Notes: generated by a model from the letters alone, not told the origin. A stretch of 64,000 nucleotides of DNA from Thioclava indica (GCF_000714545.1 NZ_AUNB01000018.1:62001-126000), one strand, 5' to 3'; counted from the stretch's first letter, positions 8,473 through 18,902 are shown. Numbers and translations: made by a program.

Positions 8473-10019
8473 GAGATTTTCGCCTCGGCCTTGAGCGCAT
8501 TGGCAAGCGAGCGGAACCGCGATTCGGCGACCTCGCCAAACAGCGCCTTGCCGCGTTTGGTCAATTTCAGTTCCAGCACGTTTTTCTTGGCAGAATAGGA
8601 CAGCTCACCCGCATCAGCGGGGCTATGCGTGGCAAACATCGCGCCAAACCGCATCGCTTTGCCCAGCACCTCGGCCTCTTGCAGGGTCTCGGGCGAGAGC
8701 AAATCAAACAGCGGCTCCAATCGCGATCCAGAGCGCGAATTTTTATAGCGGTGCAGCAGCGCCAGACCCAAAAACACCCGCTCGGCATGTGACATCGCGG
8801 AATAGTTCGCGCGGGTGACATTTTCAAAGCAGGCCTCGGCCCGGTAATCGGGATGGGTGCGCCATGTGGTGTCGTGCAGCAGACAGGCGGCGCGCACGAG
8901 GCGGAATTTTTCCGGCGGCAGCGGGCCAAAGATCGGTTCGATAAAGGCGTGCAGTTTCTTGCCAAAACCGGGCATGCGCGACATCAGGCGTTCGGTGTGG
9001 CGACACGCCTCGACCAGCGGATCGCGGCGGCGCAACCGTTCGGGCATCTGCTCATACAGAAGGCCTTCGCGGATGCCGTAAGCCGAGACGTCGATCTCAC
9101 GAGGCTGGAACTTTTCGATCAGCGCGCCCAGCACCTGACTGGCCAGCGGCACCAGATTCATCCGCGCCGCAGACGTGCCGGTTTTCGCGCGCAGCTTGTC
9201 CATGTCGGATTTGGCGATCCAGTCGATGGTGTCGCGCAAATTATCGGGGCTCATGCGATATTCGTGAAGCACCAGAAGGGGATAGCTGCGCCGCTCCATG
9301 TCGAGACGTGCAATTGCGCGCCACGATCCGCCCACCAGATAGATCCGGTCGTGATCGGTGCCGACTTGGGCGGCGAGCTCGGCTATCGTGTCTTTGATAT
9401 GGGCCGCGAGCGCCTTTTTCCCGCCCTCGACCATTTGCAACCGAAAAGGACCAAGCTGCGAGGTGGCGCGCCGCCAAACCTTGCCATTCTTGATCTCGGC
9501 CAGCTCCATCGAGTTGCCGCCGATATCGCACACCAGCCCCTCGGCTTCGGGCCAGCCCAGCAGCACGCCTTGCGCCGACAGCCGTGCCTCTTCGACACCG
9601 TCGATGACATGCAGTTTCAACCCGGTTTCGCGCTCGATTTCTGCACGATATTCGGGGCCATCCTCGGCGTCGCGCATCGCGGCGGTGGCAACACAGGTCA
9701 GCGGGCCGATCGCCATCCCCTCGGCCAGCGCGGCAAAGCGTTTAAGCGCCGCCATGCCCCGCACACGCCCCTCGGCGTTCAACTTGCCCGTCTCGGCCAA
9801 GCCCTGGCCCAGCCCCGCCATCACCTTTTCATTGAAAAAATAGGCCGGGCTGCGCGCAGCCCCGTCAAACACCACCATACGGATCGAGTTCGAGCCAATA
9901 TCGACCACGCCGACACGGCTGAGCGCGCGCACCGACGGGTCATCGAAAAGCGGCTGGCCGAAGGGGTCCCAATCATCAGAGTCATCCGTGATCGGCTGCG
10001 CGCTGTTTTTCGGTGTCAT
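8469..10019 (-). CDS. ppx: Exopolyphosphatase / guanosine pentaphosphatase (Ppx/GppA)
   Basis: Removes terminal phosphate from polyphosphate and possibly converts pppGpp to ppGpp. At 516 residues it has the actin-like ATPase fold motifs GVVDIGSNSIRMVVFDG near residue 37, then DIGGNSMELAEI near residue 160 and YLVGGSWRA. The C-terminal region carries an HD-like LHDTTW segment. It lies 38 bases after ppk1 on the same strand, so synthesis and breakdown of polyphosphate are probably co-transcribed. Confidence 0.93.
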   Translation of the reverse strand: MTPKNSAQPITDDSDDWDPFGQPLFDDPSVRALSRVGVVDIGSNSIRMVVFDGAARSPAYFFNEKVMAGLGQGLAETGKLNAEGRVRGMAALKRFAALAEGMAIGPLTCVATAAMRDAEDGPEYRAEIERETGLKLHVIDGVEEARLSAQGVLLGWPEAEGLVCDIGGNSMELAEIKNGKVWRRATSQLGPFRLQMVEGGKKALAAHIKDTIAELAAQVGTDHDRIYLVGGSWRAIARLDMERRSYPLLVLHEYRMSPDNLRDTIDWIAKSDMDKLRAKTGTSAARMNLVPLASQVLGALIEKFQPREIDVSAYGIREGLLYEQMPERLRRRDPLVEACRHTERLMSRMPGFGKKLHAFIEPIFGPLPPEKFRLVRAACLLHDTTWRTHPDYRAEACFENVTRANYSAMSHAERVFLGLALLHRYKNSRSGSRLEPLFDLLSPETLQEAEVLGKAMRFGAMFATHSPADAGELSYSAKKNVLELKLTKRGKALFGEVAESRFRSLANALKAEAKIS

Positions 10020-10057
10020 CGGCCCGTCCGGTTGAGTCGTGTTGCCCCACGCTAGGG

Positions 10058-12223
10058 CTAGTCGAAGCTATGGGCAAGTTTAGGAACGTCGCTTGCCCCT
10101 GCGGAACCCCGTCCCGAAAGCGAGGGGAACTCCATGAAAAAGCGGTGACAGGAAAACAGGTTGTCACGATTTTCGGGCAAATGGCGGATGAATTTGCCAT
10201 CGGGCTGCAAGATCCAGCTTTGCGCCTCATCGGCCATATTCGCGGCCATGATCTGGCTGACGATTTGGGCTTTGACGGTGGGATTTTTCGCCTCGACCAG
10301 CGTTTCGACGCGCCGGTTCAGGTTGCGCCCCATCCAGTCGGCTGAAGAAAAGAACACCCGCGCCTGATCTGACGGTAAGCCGTGACCATTGCCAAAACAC
10401 ACGATGCGGGAATGTTCCAAGAACCGCCCGACGATGGATTTCACCCGGATATTTTCCGACAATCCCTTGATGCCGGGGCGGATGCCGCAAATGCCACGCA
10501 CCACGAGCGAGATTTTGACCCCCGCCTGCGAGGCGGCATAGAGCGCGTCAATCACCTCGGAATCGATCACCGAATTCATTTTCGCCCAGATCGAGGCCGG
10601 TTTGCCTGCCTTGGCAAACGCGCTTTCGCGCGCGATCATATCCAGCAGGCGCGGCTTTAGCGAAATCGGCGAAATCGCAAGGTTTTCAAGCCCCTCGGGC
10701 TGCACATAGCCCGACAGGTAGTTGAACACTTTGGTCGCATCGCGCCCCAGCGCCGCATCGCAGGTGAAAAAGCTGAGATCTGTGTAAATTTTGGCGGTGA
10801 TCGGGTGGTAATTGCCGGTGCCATAATGGGTGTAGGTCACCAGCTGATCGCCCTCGCGGCGCACTACGGTGCTGATTTTGGCGTGGGTTTTGTAGTTCAT
10901 GAACCCGTAAACGACATGCGCGCCCGAGCGTTCCAAGCGGCGCGACTGGCGGATATTGGCGGCCTCGTCAAAACGCGCTTTCAACTCGACCAGCGCGGTG
11001 ACGGATTTGCCGGCCTCGGCCGCCTCACACAGTGAGGACACGATCGGGCTGTCTTTCGAGGTGCGATACAGCGTCTGCTTGATCGCCAGGACGTTGGGAT
11101 CATTGGCCGCCTGATCGAGAAAGCGCACCACCAGATCAAAGGTCTCATAGGGGTGATGCAGCAAAATATCCTTTTGCTTGATCGCGGCGAACATGTCGCC
11201 CTCGTGATCTTGAACGCGTTCGGGCACGCGCGGGGTGAAGGGCGGCCACAGCAGATCGGGGCGCTCGCTGAGCACCAGTTCCTTGACGTCCGCGATGCCC
11301 ACAAGGCCCTTTTCGGCGACCACCTCTTCGGGATCGACATGCAATTCCTGCATGACCAAGTCTTGCAGATCCTTGGGCGCACCTGCCGAGACCGACATGC
11401 GAATGACCTGACCGCGACGGCGGCGTTTCAGCGCGGTTTCAAACTCGCGCACCAGATCTTCGGCCTCGTCCTCGACCTCGAGATCACTGTCGCGCAGCAC
11501 GCGGAAACTGCACGAGCCGACATCGCGATAGCCCGGAAACAGCGATCTAAGGTGGATCATCAGCAATTGTTCGAGCGGCAGGAACCGCGCCTCGCCGGGC
11601 AGGCGCACAAAGCGGTCAATCTGCTGGGGGATCGGCAAAAGTGCCTGAAGGCGGCGTTTATCCGAGTCGCGTTCCAGTTCCAGCGCAAGGCAGAACCCGG
11701 CATTGGGGATGAACGGAAAGGGGTGCGCGGGGTCGATCGCCAGCGGCGAGAGCACCGGAAACACCTTGTTCAGGAAATGCTCGGACAGATAAGCGAGATC
11801 GACCTTGCTCAGACGCGAGCGCGACACCACGGTGATGCCTTCGCGCTCCATCTCGCGTTTGAGCGCCGACCATGTGGTTTGCTGCGTATCCATCAGCTTG
11901 CGCGCATCGGCATTGATCCGTGCAAGCTGCTCGGCGGGGGTCAGCCCATCGTCGGACACGGTCGCATTGCCCTCGCGCACCAGTTCCATCAGGCCCGCCA
12001 CGCGCACCGAGTAAAACTCGTCAAGGTTGGTGGCCGAGATCGACAAGAACCGCACCCGTTCCAGAAGCGGCACACGGGTGTTGCGCGCCTCATCGAGCAC
12101 GCGCCAGTTAAAGGCCAGCCAGCTTAGCTCGCGGTTAAAGAACCGCCCCGGCCCCGAGATATCCTCGGCGGGCAGGGTGACGGGCGTGGGGAACGGGGTT
12201 TTGAGAAAATCTGCCTGGGTCAT
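10058..12223 (-). CDS. ppk1: Polyphosphate kinase 1
   Basis: Reversibly transfers the gamma phosphate of ATP to polyphosphate. At 721 residues the length is normal. Landmarks are RELSWLAFNWRVLDEA near residue 32, HPYETFDLVVRFLDQAA in the middle, YGFMNYKTHAKI, where the autophosphorylated His is expected, THYGTGNYH, and the C-terminal phospholipase-D-like half with CFGNGHGLPSDQARVFF. It is the third gene of perM-hdaA-ppk1-ppx. The 51 bases upstream carry one CTGTCAC heptamer like half a Pho box, without a good second repeat. Confidence 0.96.
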   Translation of the reverse strand: MTQADFLKTPFPTPVTLPAEDISGPGRFFNRELSWLAFNWRVLDEARNTRVPLLERVRFLSISATNLDEFYSVRVAGLMELVREGNATVSDDGLTPAEQLARINADARKLMDTQQTTWSALKREMEREGITVVSRSRLSKVDLAYLSEHFLNKVFPVLSPLAIDPAHPFPFIPNAGFCLALELERDSDKRRLQALLPIPQQIDRFVRLPGEARFLPLEQLLMIHLRSLFPGYRDVGSCSFRVLRDSDLEVEDEAEDLVREFETALKRRRRGQVIRMSVSAGAPKDLQDLVMQELHVDPEEVVAEKGLVGIADVKELVLSERPDLLWPPFTPRVPERVQDHEGDMFAAIKQKDILLHHPYETFDLVVRFLDQAANDPNVLAIKQTLYRTSKDSPIVSSLCEAAEAGKSVTALVELKARFDEAANIRQSRRLERSGAHVVYGFMNYKTHAKISTVVRREGDQLVTYTHYGTGNYHPITAKIYTDLSFFTCDAALGRDATKVFNYLSGYVQPEGLENLAISPISLKPRLLDMIARESAFAKAGKPASIWAKMNSVIDSEVIDALYAASQAGVKISLVVRGICGIRPGIKGLSENIRVKSIVGRFLEHSRIVCFGNGHGLPSDQARVFFSSADWMGRNLNRRVETLVEAKNPTVKAQIVSQIMAANMADEAQSWILQPDGKFIRHLPENRDNLFSCHRFFMEFPSLSGRGSAGASDVPKLAHSFD

Positions 12224-12274
12224 ATCCGCGCTTATCGTTAAGGTTTGTAAAGGCGCTGTGACAGTTTGCGCAGC

Positions 12275-12949
12275 TTAGTCCAGACTGTCCAGCACCTGCG
12301 CCGCCAAGGGGCGTGTAATTGCGCGTTTTTCGGCCAAAGCGCGGGCATCCAGCGCAATCACCAAGCGCCGCGCGGTCGAAAGCGAGCGATCCATCCGTGT
12401 CACCAGCCAGTCAATCAGTGCGGGCGCCACGGCCAGTTGATGATCGGCAAACAGTTTGACCAGCACGGCCGCCAAAAGCGCATCATCGGGGGGCGTGATG
12501 CGCACGCTCGCGCTGGCCTCCATCCGGCTGATCAGATCGGGCAGGCGCAACCCCCAATCACGCGGCGGGGTGCGCGCGGTGATCAGCAGCTTACCACCCT
12601 CGGCTTGCATCAGATTGTGCAGATGAAACAGCGCCTCTTCGCGCGTGGGATCGGCGTTCATCCGGTCCGCACCCTCAACCACTGCCGCCCCTTGGGCCAC
12701 AAGGCGGGGGGCGTCGGCATCGGTTAGATCGGCGGCGCGGATGGTTTGTGCGCCCTGCTCTTGCGCCCAGATCGTGGCCAGATGCGATTTGCCCGCCCCC
12801 GCCGGGCCGATCAGGATCATCCGTCCATTGGGCCAGCTTGCGACCGCATCCAACGTGCTTAGCGCCAGCGCATTGGCGGGGGCGACAAAGAAATCTTCTC
12901 GCCCCTGCGCAGACCGGATCGGCAGGGGGAAGATCAACTGCTCGGCCAT
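12275..12949 (-). CDS. hdaA: DnaA-related regulator HdaA (Hda family)
   Basis: A 224-residue AAA+ protein related to the ATPase part of DnaA. With the sliding clamp, Hda proteins promote ATP hydrolysis by DnaA and so limit re-initiation. The N-terminal LIFPLP resembles the clamp-binding peptide of Hda. The Walker A is GPAGAGKSHLA near residue 50, and the sensor region is DLISRMEAS. The C-terminal DNA-binding domain of DnaA is absent. It starts 6 bases after the AI-2E-type transporter gene and is followed by ppk1, an order seen in related genomes from memory. Confidence 0.88.
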   Translation of the reverse strand: MAEQLIFPLPIRSAQGREDFFVAPANALALSTLDAVASWPNGRMILIGPAGAGKSHLATIWAQEQGAQTIRAADLTDADAPRLVAQGAAVVEGADRMNADPTREEALFHLHNLMQAEGGKLLITARTPPRDWGLRLPDLISRMEASASVRITPPDDALLAAVLVKLFADHQLAVAPALIDWLVTRMDRSLSTARRLVIALDARALAEKRAITRPLAAQVLDSLD

Positions 12950-12955
12950 GGTGTC

Positions 12956-14092
12956 TTAGCTTTCGTTCTCTTTCGCAACGACGCCTGTAACAGCGCCGGT
13001 TTCTTCGTTGATGAATCCCGTCGGGGTATCGGGCGGTTCGCTCTCGACCACGCCACGATACAGCGCCCCATGCAGGTATTGATCAATCAGGAACCTTGCA
13101 ACCACTCCGATCACGGCCGCCACCGGAACCGCGACTAACATGCCCAGAAAGCCAAACAGCGTGCCAAAGGCCGACAGGGCAAACAGCAGCCATAGCGGAT
13201 GCAGCCCGACCGAGTCGCCCACCAGTTTCGGGGTGACGATATTGCCCTCCAAGAATTGCCCGGCGGCGAAGATCGCGGCCACGATCCCAATCTGCATCCA
13301 GTCACCCCAAAACTGGAACAACGCCAAGCCGATCGCCAGCGTGCCCCCGATAATCGCGCCGATATAGGGGATGAAGGTCAGCGCGCCGGCGATCGAGCCA
13401 ACCAACAGCCCGAAATCAAGCCCTGCGAGCATGAGCGCAATGGCATAAAACGTTCCCAAAATCAGGCAAACGGTGACCTGACCGCGCACAAAGCCTGATA
13501 ATACGCGGTCTATATCTTTTGCAATCTGGCGGATCGTGGGGGCGTGGTCACGTGGCAACCAGCCGTCGATCTTGGCCACCATCCGGTCCCAGTCCATCAG
13601 CATGTAAAACGCGACAACCGGCACCACGACGATAACGACTGCAAGGTTCACAACCGTCATCGCCGAACTCAGCAAAGTGCTCGCGAGTTCTCCGCCACGC
13701 GATTTGATCGCATCGCCGATTGAGGAAAGCGTGTCATTCACAACCGAGTTTTGCACCAGTTCGGGGAAGCGCTCGGTTAAAAAGGTCTGGAACGAGTTCA
13801 AGAGATCAGGGGCCAGCGCAACCAATTGCCCCAACTGACGCACCAGCGTGGGCACAATGGCCAGCGAGAGCACCACAAAGAGCAACACCGCGAGCAGCGC
13901 GATCACGATTGTCGACATGACTCGGCTTAACCCCAGCTTTTCCAGCCGGTCCGCAAATGGATCAAGGAAATACGCAATCGCGCCCCCCATGATGAAGGGC
14001 AAAATCACATCCCCGAGCCACCACAGCGCAGCGACCAACACGAGCGCAGCAAGGGTCCAATAGGTCATTTGGTGTCGAACGGGCAGGGCCAT
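12956..14092 (-). CDS. AI-2E/PerM family transporter
   Basis: A 378-residue inner-membrane protein with the usual eight hydrophobic segments: two near the N-terminus, one pair around residues 55-90, and a cluster after residue 150 ending around [19 protein letters not shown]. The family signature [11 protein letters not shown] is present near residue 245. Substrates in this family vary (autoinducer-2 export, sodium/proton exchange) and cannot be assigned here. It is the first gene of the minus-strand run leading to hdaA. The 185 bases between it and proS hold the divergent promoters. Confidence 0.88.
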   Translation of the reverse strand: MALPVRHQMTYWTLAALVLVAALWWLGDVILPFIMGGAIAYFLDPFADRLEKLGLSRVMSTIVIALLAVLLFVVLSLAIVPTLVRQLGQLVALAPDLLNSFQTFLTERFPELVQNSVVNDTLSSIGDAIKSRGGELASTLLSSAMTVVNLAVVIVVVPVVAFYMLMDWDRMVAKIDGWLPRDHAPTIRQIAKDIDRVLSGFVRGQVTVCLILGTFYAIALMLAGLDFGLLVGSIAGALTFIPYIGAIIGGTLAIGLALFQFWGDWMQIGIVAAIFAAGQFLEGNIVTPKLVGDSVGLHPLWLLFALSAFGTLFGFLGMLVAVPVAAVIGVVARFLIDQYLHGALYRGVVESEPPDTPTGFINEETGAVTGVVAKENES

Positions 14093-14277
14093 TCAGGCTC
14101 CTTTCAGGAAAGGTTGTCTTAACGTGGCGGATAATCGGGGGAAATCAAGCGCGCATGACCCGATATCGTGGCGCGCACGCGAAAACTTGGCCGATCCGTG
14201 TTGAAGCGCCATCTTGCCCACGGCCCCTAATTCCTCTAGGCCATCTGGCAACCGCTCAACCGCCTGAAGGAGCGCAA

Positions 14278-15615
14278 ATGCGCCTGTCCCGCTATTTTCT
14301 TCCCGTTCTCAAGGAAACCCCCGCCGACGCGCAAATCGCCAGCCACCGGCTGATGCTGCGCGCGGGGATGATCAAGCAGCAGCAAGCCGGGATCTATTCC
14401 TGGCTGCCGATGGGGTTCAAAGTGCTGCGGCGCATCGAGCAGATCGTGCATGAGGAACAGGTGCGCGCCGGTCACATCCCGCTATTGATGCCCACGCTGC
14501 AACCCGCTGATCTGTGGAAAGAATCGGGGCGCTATGACGCCTATGGCCCCGAGATGCTGCGCATCAAGGACCGTCACGGCCGCGATATGCTCTATGGCCC
14601 GACGAACGAGGAAATGATCACCGATATTTTCCGCAGCCATGTGGAAAGCTACAAATCGCTGCCCCTCACGCTGTATCATATCCAGTGGAAATTCCGCGAC
14701 GAGGTGCGGCCCCGCTTTGGCGTGATGCGCGGGCGCGAATTCCTGATGAAAGACGGCTATAATTTCGATCTCACCAAAGAGGATGCGCTGCACGCCTATA
14801 ACCGCCACATGGTCAGCTATCTGCGCACTTATGAACGTATGGGCCTGACCGCGATCCCGATGCGCGCGGATAGTGGCCCGATTGGCGGCGATGATACGCA
14901 TGAGTTCCTCGTGCTGGCCGATACCGGCGAATCCGAGGTGTTTTATGACGCGCAAGTGCCCGCACTAAAGCTGGGTGACCGCCGCGTCGATTATGACAAT
15001 CGCGATGAGGTCGCTGGCATCTGCGAAGAGTTCACGACCCTTTACGCGCGCACCGATGAGACCCACGACGAGACCCTGTTCAACGCCATCCCCGAGGAGC
15101 GCCGTTGCGTCGGTCGCGGGATCGAAGTCGGGCAGATCTTTTACTTCGGCACGAAATACTCCGAGGCAATGGGCGCCACCGTGAACACCCCCGATCAGGG
15201 CAAAGTTCCGGTGCATATGGGCAGCCACGGCATCGGCGTCAGCCGCCTTGTGGGCGCGTTGATCGAGGCCAATCACGACGACAAGGGCATCATCTGGCCC
15301 GAAGGCGTGACGCCGTTCCATGTGGGCATCGTGAACCTCAAACAGGGCGATACGTCGTGTGACAGCGCGTGCGAAGCGCTCTATCGCGCCTTCACCGAGG
15401 CCGGTCTTGAGCCGCTTTATGACGATCGTGAGGAACGCGCCGGCGCGAAATTCGCAACGATGGACCTGATCGGTCTGCCGTGGCGCATCACCGTTGGCCC
15501 GCGCGGCGTTGCGGCGGGCAAGGTCGAACTGACCTCGCGCCGCTCTGGTGAAAGCGAAGAAATGTCGTCTCAGGAGGCGATTGAAAAAGTCGCGGCGATC
15601 TATGCGGCGCTTTGA
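14278..15615 (+). CDS. proS: Prolyl-tRNA synthetase
   Basis: Charges tRNA-Pro in the cytosol. At 445 residues it is the short alphaproteobacterial type that lacks the editing insertion. Class II motifs are visible: [14 protein letters not shown] and [43 protein letters not shown], and the motif 3 area [13 protein letters not shown]. The ATG at 14278 was chosen because GAAGGAG lies 6 bases upstream; the frame is open further upstream but shows no family sequence. It overlaps the next gene by 14 bases. Confidence 0.96.
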   Translation: MRLSRYFLPVLKETPADAQIASHRLMLRAGMIKQQQAGIYSWLPMGFKVLRRIEQIVHEEQVRAGHIPLLMPTLQPADLWKESGRYDAYGPEMLRIKDRHGRDMLYGPTNEEMITDIFRSHVESYKSLPLTLYHIQWKFRDEVRPRFGVMRGREFLMKDGYNFDLTKEDALHAYNRHMVSYLRTYERMGLTAIPMRADSGPIGGDDTHEFLVLADTGESEVFYDAQVPALKLGDRRVDYDNRDEVAGICEEFTTLYARTDETHDETLFNAIPEERRCVGRGIEVGQIFYFGTKYSEAMGATVNTPDQGKVPVHMGSHGIGVSRLVGALIEANHDDKGIIWPEGVTPFHVGIVNLKQGDTSCDSACEALYRAFTEAGLEPLYDDREERAGAKFATMDLIGLPWRITVGPRGVAAGKVELTSRRSGESEEMSSQEAIEKVAAIYAAL

Positions 15616-16093
15616 TCTGATCCTCGCGGCGGGCTTGATGCTGGCCGCCCCGATGGCGCAGGCCGAGGGGCTGGTGGCGTGGTCGGACGACACACTTGGA
15701 ATTGCCGCGCAGGTGCCCCAGGACTGGCCCTCGGCGCAGATGTATGGCGGTGGGTATTTGTTCACTGCGCCCGGATTTGATGCCCATGTCGCCCCCCATG
15801 TCGCGCTGCGCGCCTATCCTGATGAAGGCTCGGATCTCGGCGCGGCCCATGATCAGATGCTGCGCTCGCTGTTGTTGGATGGCGATCAGATCAGCACCGA
15901 TCACCAAGATGCAAACGGGTTTGAGATCGCTTCGACGACAGGTTTGGGCAAACACGAGCTGCGCAAGACCGTGCGGCTCAATTGCAAGGGCGGGCCTGTT
16001 CTGGCCGAGCTGCGCATCGATTATATGCAAGCTCAAGCTGGCGAAATGGCGCCGCTTTTGGCGGATGTGCCGGCGAGTTTGGGCTGTAAGTGA
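15602..16093 (+). CDS. Secreted protein of unknown function
   Basis: A 163-residue protein with a signal peptide ([21 protein letters not shown]). The mature part begins [18 protein letters not shown] and contains two Cys residues (LNCKGG and the final GCK) that could pair in the periplasm. No family was recognised. It starts inside the 3' end of proS and is followed 59 bases later by lolC, so it is probably read from the proS transcript. Confidence 0.65.
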   Translation: MRRFDLILAAGLMLAAPMAQAEGLVAWSDDTLGIAAQVPQDWPSAQMYGGGYLFTAPGFDAHVAPHVALRAYPDEGSDLGAAHDQMLRSLLLDGDQISTDHQDANGFEIASTTGLGKHELRKTVRLNCKGGPVLAELRIDYMQAQAGEMAPLLADVPASLGCK

Positions 16094-16152
16094 ACCCGCG
16101 CCACCCTTGACCTTTGCCCCCTCGCAAGCCAGCTTGCGCCGAATTTGAGTGG

Positions 16153-17454
16153 ATGGAGCCTATGGCCGCACGCACCGCCCCGTTTTCCCGTTTCGAGTTC
16201 ATGATTGCTTGGCGCTACTTGCGCGCACGCCGCGCCGAGGGGGGCGTGTCGGTGATGACATGGATTTCCCTGATCGGCATTACGCTGGGGGTGGCGGCGC
16301 TGATCGCGACGCTTGCTGTGCGCGCCGGGTTTCGCGCAGAATTTGTCAGCACGATTGTCGGGTCAAACCCGCAGATCACCGTCTATTCCGCGCCGACCGA
16401 AGTGGTTGAAGGATCCGGCGTTTATTCCAAACTGATCCGCGATTACGAGGCGCGCACCAAGCGTATCAAGGCGATCCCCGGTGTGGTCACGGCCGCCCCT
16501 GCCGTGCGCGGTCAGGCGATGGTGAGTTTCGCAGATCGCTCGAATGTCGCGGATGTCTACGGGCTGGCGCTGTCGGATCTGAAAAACATCCCGCGCATCG
16601 CTCATTCCGACGAGGCGCAGGGCAATATCGACAATTTCGATCAGGGCATCGCGATGGGCATCGGGATGGCGCGTGATCTGGGGGTGACGGTCGGCGATAC
16701 GGTCAAGCTGATCTCGCCCAACGGCGCGAAAACGCCCTTTGGCACCAGCCCGCGCGTGAATGCCTACAAGGTGGAATATATTTTCTCAGCCGGACGCTAT
16801 GATATTGATCAGACACGGCTTTATATGCCCTTCGCCGAGGCGCAGAGCTTTTTCAACCGCGAAGGCGGGGCCGATGAGATCGACGTCGATGTCACCGATC
16901 CCGAGCGCGTCGGTGAGTGGGCCACCGCGATCAGCGATGCCAGCGGGAAGGGCACGCTGCTGTGGACGTGGAAAGATGCCTCGGGCAGTTTCCTGCGCGC
17001 GCTGGGCATTGAGGACAACGTGATGTTCATCATCCTGTCGATCCTCGTGCTGATCGCCTCGATGAACATCACCTCGGGGCTGATCATGCTGGTCAAGAAC
17101 AAGGGCCGCGATATCGGGATTTTGCGCACCATGGGGCTGAGCCAAGGCTCGATCCTGCGGATTTTCTTCATCTGCGGCGCGTTTATCGGGGTGATCGGCA
17201 CGGCGGCAGGGCTGACGATCGGGGTGCTGTTTGCGGCCAATATCGATCATGTAATGGGTTTCGTGAACTGGCTTAATGGCGGTGATGCGTGGGATCCCTC
17301 GATCCGTGGGATCTATCATCTACCCGCGAAATTGCAGCCTTGGGATGTGGTCAAGGCGGTGTCGCTGTCGCTCTCGCTGTCCTTCGTCGTGACGATTTTC
17401 CCCGCGCGCAGGGCTGCGCGTATGAACCCGGTGGAGGCGCTGCGCTATGAGTGA
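16153..17454 (+). CDS. lolC: Lipoprotein-releasing ABC transporter permease (LolC/LolE family)
   Basis: Inner-membrane permease that, with LolD, extracts outer-membrane lipoproteins for hand-over to LolA. It is about 433 residues with four transmembrane segments: one after FMIAWRYLRARRAEGG near the N-terminus, a long periplasmic loop, and three in the C-terminal 170 residues. The motif MNITSGLIMLVKNKGRDIG precedes the last pair. Two ATGs are possible (16153 and 16162); neither has an ideal ribosome site, and relatives usually begin at the second (MAART). It overlaps lolD by 8 bases. A single permease is seen, as in many alphaproteobacteria. Confidence 0.92.
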   Translation: MEPMAARTAPFSRFEFMIAWRYLRARRAEGGVSVMTWISLIGITLGVAALIATLAVRAGFRAEFVSTIVGSNPQITVYSAPTEVVEGSGVYSKLIRDYEARTKRIKAIPGVVTAAPAVRGQAMVSFADRSNVADVYGLALSDLKNIPRIAHSDEAQGNIDNFDQGIAMGIGMARDLGVTVGDTVKLISPNGAKTPFGTSPRVNAYKVEYIFSAGRYDIDQTRLYMPFAEAQSFFNREGGADEIDVDVTDPERVGEWATAISDASGKGTLLWTWKDASGSFLRALGIEDNVMFIILSILVLIASMNITSGLIMLVKNKGRDIGILRTMGLSQGSILRIFFICGAFIGVIGTAAGLTIGVLFAANIDHVMGFVNWLNGGDAWDPSIRGIYHLPAKLQPWDVVKAVSLSLSLSFVVTIFPARRAARMNPVEALRYE

Positions 17455-18127
17455 TGTGCTGGTTCTGGAAAAGTTGGAAAAGTGCTATAATCGCGGCAAG
17501 CCGAACGAGATTACGGTGCTCAAAGGTGTGAATTTGACAATCCCGAAGGGGCAGGTCACGGCACTGGTCGCGCCCTCGGGGGCGGGGAAATCGACGCTTT
17601 TGCACATTGCGGGCTTGCTCGATACGCCCGATAGCGGGCGCGTGGTGCTAGAAGGCGAAGACCTAAGCCGCGCGCGCGATGCCAAGCGCACGGCGGCGCG
17701 GCGTGAGAAGCTGGGCTTTGTTTATCAGTTCCACCACCTGCTGCCGGAGTTCTCGGCGACTGAGAACATCGTGTTGCCCCAGCTTGCCAATGGCGTTTCG
17801 CGCGGTGATGCGCAGGCACGCGCCGCCGATCTGCTGGGGCGCGTCGGGCTGACCTCGCGCGCCGATCACCGCCCCTCGGCGCTGTCGGGCGGAGAGCAGC
17901 AGCGGGTTGCCTTTTGTCGCGCGCTCGCCAATGGGCCAAGCCTGTTGCTGGCCGACGAACCCACGGGCAACCTTGATCCGGCGACCTCGGACACGGTGTT
18001 TGACGTGTTGATGGATCTGGTGCGCGAAACCGGGCTTTCGGCGCTGATTGCAACGCATAACATGGCGCTGGCGGCCGAGATGGATCGGGTCTTGCGGCTG
18101 GATGGCGGCGCGCTGACGGAGGGTTAG
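17447..18127 (+). CDS. lolD: Lipoprotein-releasing ABC transporter ATPase LolD
   Basis: A 226-residue ABC ATPase that powers LolC. The Walker A reads APSGAGKST, with Ala in place of the usual first Gly, a variant recalled from related LolD proteins. The Q-loop FVYQFHHLLPEFS, the signature LSGGEQQR, the Walker B LLLADEPTGNLD and the switch His in ATHNMAL are intact. It overlaps lolC by 8 bases, and its stop abuts the next start. Confidence 0.94.
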   Translation: MSDVLVLEKLEKCYNRGKPNEITVLKGVNLTIPKGQVTALVAPSGAGKSTLLHIAGLLDTPDSGRVVLEGEDLSRARDAKRTAARREKLGFVYQFHHLLPEFSATENIVLPQLANGVSRGDAQARAADLLGRVGLTSRADHRPSALSGGEQQRVAFCRALANGPSLLLADEPTGNLDPATSDTVFDVLMDLVRETGLSALIATHNMALAAEMDRVLRLDGGALTEG

Positions 18128-18460
18128 ATGATTATTTACGGAATTTCGACCTGCGACACGGTGCGCAAGTCGCGCAAGGCGCTGGAGGCGGCAGGGCTTG
18201 CGCCCGCGTTTCGCGATGTGCGCGCCGAGCCGCTGAACGCCCCCGAGATCGCCGAGTTCGAAGCGGCTTTCGGCGACAAGATCGTCAACCGCGCCTCGAC
18301 CACGTGGCGCGGCCTGTCCGATGCGGAACGTGCCGCCCCCGTCGCCGATCTGCTGGGCGCGTATCCCGCGCTGATGAAGCGTCCTGTGATCCGCGAGGGG
18401 GACAAGCTGACGCTCGGCTGGACGCCCGCCGTGCAGGCGCAATGGTTGTCGCGCACATGA
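18128..18460 (+). CDS. ArsC/Spx-like thioredoxin-fold protein
   Basis: A 110-residue protein of the ArsC/YffB/Spx family. It has GISTCDTVRKSRKAL at the N-terminus, with one Cys at the usual reactive position and Thr instead of a second CxxC Cys. The conserved RPVI segment lies near residue 85. True arsenate reductases of this family have an R-P-I region and act with glutaredoxin. Without ars genes nearby, an YffB-like thiol reductase of unknown substrate is the safer call. It begins right after the lolD stop. Confidence 0.8.
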   Translation: MIIYGISTCDTVRKSRKALEAAGLAPAFRDVRAEPLNAPEIAEFEAAFGDKIVNRASTTWRGLSDAERAAPVADLLGAYPALMKRPVIREGDKLTLGWTPAVQAQWLSRT

Positions 18461-18462
18461 AA

Positions 18463-18489
18463 ACGGCCCGCGCGTAAGGCACGGGCCGT
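18463..18489. terminator. Stem-loop terminator between the lolCD run and cspA
   Basis: ACGGCCCG (18463-18470) pairs with CGGGCCGT (18482-18489) around an 11-base loop. It sits just after the ArsC-like gene and just before the end of cspA on the other strand, so it can end both transcripts. There is no strong T run. Confidence 0.65.
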
Positions 18490-18508
18490 AGATCAGGCTG
18501 TCTGAAAA

Positions 18509-18715
18509 TCAGAGCAGTTTCAGATCAGAGGCCGAATCGCGGCCATCACGACCCGACTGCAGTTCGAACTCTACTTTTTGGTTGTCATCGAGGCCTTGCA
18601 GGCCAGCCCGCTCGACCGCCGAGATGTGCACGAACACATCTTTGCCGCCGTTATCGGGCGCGATGAAGCCGTAGCCTTTGGTGGAATTGAACCATTTCAC
18701 GGTGCCAGTGGCCAT
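18509..18715 (-). CDS. cspA: Cold shock protein (CspA family)
   Basis: A 68-residue single-domain RNA/DNA-binding protein. [18 protein letters not shown] carries RNP1 (KGYGFI), and [10 protein letters not shown] carries RNP2. The start at 18715 is chosen because GAAGGAG lies just upstream and the protein then matches family length; the open frame runs 54 codons further without resemblance. The long stretch before the start (to about 18880) fits the long 5' leader usual for cold shock genes. Confidence 0.95.
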   Translation of the reverse strand: MATGTVKWFNSTKGYGFIAPDNGGKDVFVHISAVERAGLQGLDDNQKVEFELQSGRDGRDSASDLKLL

Positions 18716-18880
18716 TACCGTACTCTCCTTCAATCTTCCCCGAATGCGGAATTGCATCGGGACCGTGCAGCCAGTGTCTTTCGGGTCTCCAGCTGCCTTA
18801 TCGAGAAGAGAGCGGTAGAAAGTCTGCGAAACACGCAAGACTAATTTTGGTTCAGATACGTAAAAATGCAATGACATTTC

Positions 18881-18902
18881 GTGAGGGGGCTAACCCCCTC
18901 AC
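18881..18902. terminator. Perfect 9-bp stem-loop after thrS, upstream of cspA
   Basis: GTGAGGGGG (18881-18889) pairs exactly with CCCCCTCAC (18894-18902) around a 4-base loop. On the minus strand it lies 41 bases after the thrS stop and upstream of the cspA leader. It probably ends thrS transcription, although only a short T run follows. Confidence 0.6.

Noticed and set aside
12224-12274. Possible Pho box upstream of ppk1 (CTGTCAC on the minus strand)
   Set aside because: Only one heptamer matches; the position 11 bases away (CCTTTAC) matches poorly, so a PhoB site cannot be claimed.
17585-17600. LolD Walker A beginning with Ala instead of Gly as a possible defect
   Set aside because: The remaining Walker A, signature and Walker B are intact, and this form is recalled from related LolD proteins.
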